Of a stretch of DNA of 64,000 bases, positions 30,001 through 36,000 are shown piece after piece. This stretch comes from Rhynchopus euleeides (Eukaryota; Euglenozoa; Diplonemea; Diplonemida; Diplonemidae). The notes under the pieces are model-generated. The model was not told where the DNA came from. It searched no databases and was given only the letters and a program-made list of their open reading frames with translations. A program made the translations under genes and the position numbers. Positions within the stretch are counted from its first letter, which is position 1; every line of letters begins with the position of its first letter. The stretch covers positions 1,116,001-1,180,000 of the forward strand of contig OY723261.1 of assembly GCA_963210315.1 (NCBI GenBank). The letters run 5' to 3'.

Positions 30001-33000
30001 AAGGGTGGCCGGGACTGCAGCGGGTGCTGTGTGCGTCTGGTGATCCCTGAGACGAAGAAGCCTGCCCCTGTTGTCGACACGTGCACCATGTGCGGCGGCA
30101 TTGCCAACATCCAGTGCGACGCTGGTTTCACCTGCATGGACGACACCCGTGACAACTGCGACCCCAGCAACGGTGGCCGGGACTGCAGCGGGTGCTGTGT
30201 GCGCCTGGTGATCCCTGAGACCCGGAAGCCTGCCCCTGTTGTCGACACGTGCACCATGTGCGGCGGTATCGCGAACATCTAGTGCGACGCTGGCTTCACC
30301 TGCATGGACGACACCCGTGACAACTGCGACCCCAACAAGGGTGGCCGGGACTGCAGCGGGTGCTGTGTGCGCCTGGTGATCCCTGAGACGAAGAAGCCTG
30401 CCCCTGTTGTCGACACGTGCACCATGTGTGGCGGCATCGCGAACATCCAGTGCGACGCTGGTTTCACCTGCATGGACGACACCCGTGACAACTGCGACCC
30501 CAACAAGGGTGGCCGGGACTGCAGCGGGTGCTGTGTGCGTCTGGTGATCCCTGAGACGAAGAAGCCTGCCCCTGTTGTCGACACGTGCACCATGTGTGGC
30601 GGCATCGCGAACATCCAGTGCGACGCTGGTTTCACCTGCATGGACGACACCCGTGACAACTGTGACCCCAACAAGGGTGGCCGGGACTGCAGCGGGTGCT
30701 GTGTGCGTCTGGTGATCCCTGAGACCCGGAAGCCTGCCCCTGTTGTCGACACGTGCACCATGTGTGGCGGCATCGCGAACATCCAGTGCGACGCTGGTTT
30801 CACCTGCATGGACGACACCCGTGACAACTGCGACCCCAACAAGGGTGGCCGGGACTGCAGCGGGTGCTGTGTGCGCCTGGTGATCCCTGAGACGAAGAAG
30901 CCTGCCCCTGTTGTCGACACGTGCACCATGTGCGGCCACATCGCGAACATCCAGTGCGACGCTGGCTTCACCTGCATGGACGACACCCGTGACAACTGCG
31001 ACCCCAACAAGGGTGGCCGGGACTGCAGCGGGTGCTGTGTGCGTCTGGTGATCCCTGAGACGAAGAAGCCTGCCCCTGTTGTCGACACGTGCACCATGTG
31101 CGGCGGCATTGCCAACATCCAGTGCGACGCTGGTTTCACCTGCATGGACGACACCCGTGACAACTGCGACCCCAACAAGGCTGGGCGGGACTGCAGCGGG
31201 TGCTGTGTGCGCCTGGTGATCCCTGAGACGAAGAAGCCTGCCCCTGTTGTCGACACGTGCACCATGTGCGGCGGCATCGCGAACATCCAGTGCGACGCTG
31301 GCTTCACCTGCATGGACGACACCCGTGACAACTGCGACCCCAACAACGGTGGCCGGGACTGCAGCGTGTGCTGTGTGCGTCTGGTGATCCCTGAGACGAA
31401 GAAGCCTGCCCCTGTTGTCGACACGTGCACCATGTGTGGCGGCATCGCGATCCTCCAGTGCGACGCTGGTTTCACCTGCATGGACGACACCCGTGACAAC
31501 TGCGACCCCAACAAGGGTGGCCGGGACTGCAGCGGGTGCTGTGTGCGTCTGGTGATCCCTGAGGCGAAGAAGCCTGCCCCTGTTGTCGACACGTGCACCA
31601 TGTGCGGCGGCATTGCCAACATCCAGTGCGACGCTGGTTTCACCTGCATGGACGACACCCGTGACAACTGCGACCCCAACAAGGGTGGCCGGGACTGCAG
31701 CGGGTGCTGTGTGCGTCTGGTGATCCCTGAGACGAAGAAGCCTGCCCCTGTTGTCGACACGTGCACCATGTGCGGCGGCATCGCGAACATCCAGTGCGAC
31801 GCTGGTTTCACCTGCATGGACGACACCCGTGACAACTGCGACCCCAGCAAGGGTGGCCGGGACTGCAGCGGGTGCTGTGTGCGTCTGGTGATCCCTGAGA
31901 CGAAGAAGCCTGCCCCTGTTGTCGACACGTGCACCATGTGCGGCGGCATTGCCAACATCCAGTGCGACGCTGGTTTCACCTGCATGGACGACACCCGTGA
32001 CAACTGCGACCCCAACAAGGGTGGCCGGGACTGCAGCGGGTGCTGTGTGCGCCTGGTGATCCCTGAGACGAAGAAGCCTGCCCCTGTTGTCGACACGTGC
32101 ACCATGTGCGGCGGCATCGCGAACATCCAGTGCGACGCTGGCTTCACCTGCATGGACGACACCCGTGACAACTGCGACCCCAACAACGGTGGCCGGGACT
32201 GCAGCGTGTGCTGTGTGCGTCTGGTGATCCCTGAGACGAAGAAGCCTGCCCCTGTTGTCGACACGTGCACCATGTGTGGCGGCATCGCGAACATCCAGTG
32301 CGACGCTGGTTTCACCTGCATGGACGACACCCGTGACAACTGCGACCCCAACAAGGGTGGCCGGGACTGCAGCGGGTGCTGTGTGCGTCTGGTGATCCCT
32401 GAGACGAAGAAGCCTGCCCCTGTTGTCGACACGTGCACCATGTGCGGCGGCATTGCCAACATCCAGTGCGACGCTGGTTTCACCTGCATGGACGACACCC
32501 GTGACAACTGCGACCCCAACAAGGGTGGCCGGGACTGCAGCGGGTGCTGTGTGCGTCTGGTGATCCCTGAGACGAAGAAGGCTGCCCCTGTTGTCGACAC
32601 GTGCACCATGTGCGGCGGCATCGCGAACATCCAGTGCGACGCTGGTTTCACCTGCATGGACGACACCCGTGACAACTGCGACCCCAGCAAGGGTGGCCGG
32701 GACTGCAGCGGGTGCTGTGTGCGTCTGGTGATCCCTGAGACGAAGAAGCCTGCCCCTGTTGTCGACACGTGCACCATGTGCGGCGGCATTGCCAACATCC
32801 AGTGCGACGCTGGTTTCACCTGCATGGACGACACCCGTGACAACTGCGACCCCAGCAACGGTGGCCGGGACTGCAGCGGGTGCTGTGTGCGCCTGGTGAT
32901 CCCTGAGACCCGGAAGCCTGCCCCTGTTGTCGACACGTGCACCATGTGCGGCGGTATCGCGAACATCTAGTGCGACGCTGGCTTCACCTGCATGGACGAC

Positions 33001-36000
33001 ACCCGTGACAACTGCGACCCCAACAAGGGTGGCCGGGACTGCAGCGGGTGCTGTGTGCGCCTGGTGATCCCTGAGACGAAGAAGCCTGCCCCTGTTGTCG
33101 ACACGTGCACCATGTGTGGCGGCATCGCGAACATCCAGTGCGACGCTGGTTTCACCTGCATGGACGACACCCGTGACAACTGTGACCCCAACAAGGGTGG
33201 CCGGGACTGCAGCGGCTGCTGTGTGCGTCTGGTGATCCCTGAGACCCGGAAGCCTGCCCCTGTTGTCGACACGTGCACCATGTGTGGCGGCATCGCGAAC
33301 ATCCAGTGCGACGCTGGTTTCACCTGCATGGACGACACCCGTGACAACTGCGACCCCAACAAGGGTGGCCGGGACTGCAGCGGGTGCTGTGTGCGCCTGG
33401 TGATCCCTGACACGAAGAAGCCTGCCCCTGTTGTCGACACGTGCACCATGTGCGGCCACATCGCGAACATCCAGTGCGACGCTGGCTTCACCTGCATGGA
33501 CGACACCCGTGACAACTGCGACCCCAACAAGGGTGGCCGGGACTGCAGCGGGTGCTGTGTGCGTCTGGTGATCCCTGAGACGAAGAAGCCTGCCCCTGTT
33601 GTCGACACGTGCACCATGTGCGGCGGCATTGCCAACATCCAGTGCGACGCTGGTTTCACCTGCATGGACGACACCCGTGACAACTGCGACCCCAACAAGG
33701 GTGGCCGGGACTGCAGCGGGTGCTGTGTGCGTCTGGTGATCCCTGAGACGAAGAAGGCTGCCCCTGTTGTCGACACGTGCACCATGTGCGGCGGCATCGC
33801 GAACATCCAGTGCGACGCTGGTTTCACCTGCATGGACGACACCCGTGACAACTGCGACCCCAGCAAGGGTGGCCGGGACTGCAGCGGGTGCTGTGTGCGT
33901 CTGGTGATCCCTGAGACGAAGAAGCCTGCCCCTGTTGTCGACACGTGCACCATGTGCGGCGGCATTGCCAACATCCAGTGCGACGCTGGTTTCACCTGCA
34001 TGGACGACACCCGTGACAACTGCGACCCCAACAAGGGTGGCCGGGACTGCAGCGGGTGCTGTGTGCGCCTGGTGATCCCTGACACGAAGAAGCCTGCCCC
34101 TGTTGTCGACACGTGCACCATGTGCGGCCACATCGCGAACATCCAGTGCGACGCTGGCTTCACCTGCATGGACGACACCCGTGACAACTGCGACCCCAAC
34201 AAGGGTGGCCGGGACTGCAGCGGGTGCTGTGTGCGTCTGGTGATCCCTGAGACGAAGAAGCCTGCCCCTGTTGTCGACACGTGCACCATGTGCGGCGGCA
34301 TTGCCAACATCCAGTGCGACGCTGGTTTCACCTGCATGGACGACACCCGTGACAACTGCGACCCCAACAAGGGTGGCCGGGACTGCAGCGGGTGCTGTGT
34401 GCGTCTGGTGATCCCTGAGACGAAGAAGGCTGCCCCTGTTGTCGACACGTGCACCATGTGTGGCGGCATCGCGAACATCCAGTGCGACGCTGGTTTCACC
34501 TGCATGGACGACACCCGTGACAACTGCGACCCCAACAAGGGTGGCCGGGACTGCAGCGGGTGCTGTGTGCGTCTGGTGATCCCTGAGACGAAGAAGCCTG
34601 CCCCTGTTGTCGACACGTGCACCATGTGCGGCGGCATTGCCAACATCCAGTGCGACGCTGGTTTCACCTGCATGGACGACACCCGTCACAACTGCGACCC
34701 CAACAAGGGTGGCCGGGACTGCAGCGGGTGCTGTGTGCGTCTGGTGATCCCTGAGACTAAGAAGCCTGCCCCTGTTGTCGACACCTGCACCATGTGCGGC
34801 GGCATCGCGATCCTCCAGTGCGACGCTGGTTTCACCTGCATGGACGACACCCGTGACAACTGCGACCCCAACAAGGGTGGCCGGGACTGCAGCGGGTGCT
34901 GTGTGCGTCTGGTGATCCCTGAGGCGAAGAAGCCTGCCCCTGTTGTCGACACGTGCACCATGTGCGGCGGCATTGCCAACATCCAGTGCGACGCTGGTTT
35001 CACCTGCATGGACGACACCCGTGACAACTGCGACCCCAACAAGGGTGGCCGGGACTGCAGCGGGTGCTGTGTGCGTCTGGTGATCCCTGAGACGAAGAAG
35101 CCTGCCCCTGTTGTCGACACGTGCACCATGTGCGGCGGCATTGCCAACATCCAGTGCGACGCTGGTTTCACCTGCATGGACGACACCCGTGACAACTGCG
35201 ACCCCAACAAGGGTGGCCGGGACTGCAGCGGGTGCTGTGTGCGTCTGGTGATCCCTGAGACGAAGAAGGCTGCCCCTGTTGTCGACACGTGCACCATGTG
35301 CGGCGGCATCGCGAACATCCAGTGCGACGCTGGTTTCACCTGCATGGACGACACCCGTGACAACTGCGACCCCAGCAAGGGTGGCCGGGACTGCAGCGGG
35401 TGCTGTGTGCGTCTGGTGATCCCTGAGACGAAGAAGCCTGCCCCTGTTGTCGACACGTGCACCATGTGCGGCGGCATTGCCAACATCCAGTGCGACGCTG
35501 GTTTCACCTGCATGGACGACACCCGTGACAACTGCGACCCCAACAAGGGTGGCCGGGACTGCAGCGGGTGCTGTGTGCGCCTGGTGATCCCTGACACGAA
35601 GAAGCCTGCCCCTGTTGTCGACACGTGCACCATGTGCGGCCACATCGCGAACATCCAGTGCGACGCTGGCTTCACCTGCATGGACGACACCCGTGACAAC
35701 TGCGACCCCAACAAGGGTGGCCGGGACTGCAGCGGGTGCTGTGTGCGTCTGGTGATCCCTGAGACGAAGAAGCCTGCCCCTGTTGTCGACACGTGCACCA
35801 TGTGCGGCGGCATTGCCAACATCCAGTGCGACGCTGGTTTCACCTGCATGGACGACACCCGTGACAACTGCGACCCCAACAAGGGTGGCCGGGACTGCAG
35901 CGGGTGCTGTGTGCGTCTGGTGATCCCTGAGACGAAGAAGGCTGCCCCTGTTGTCGACACGTGCACCATGTGCGGCGGCATCGCGAACATCCAGTGCGAC

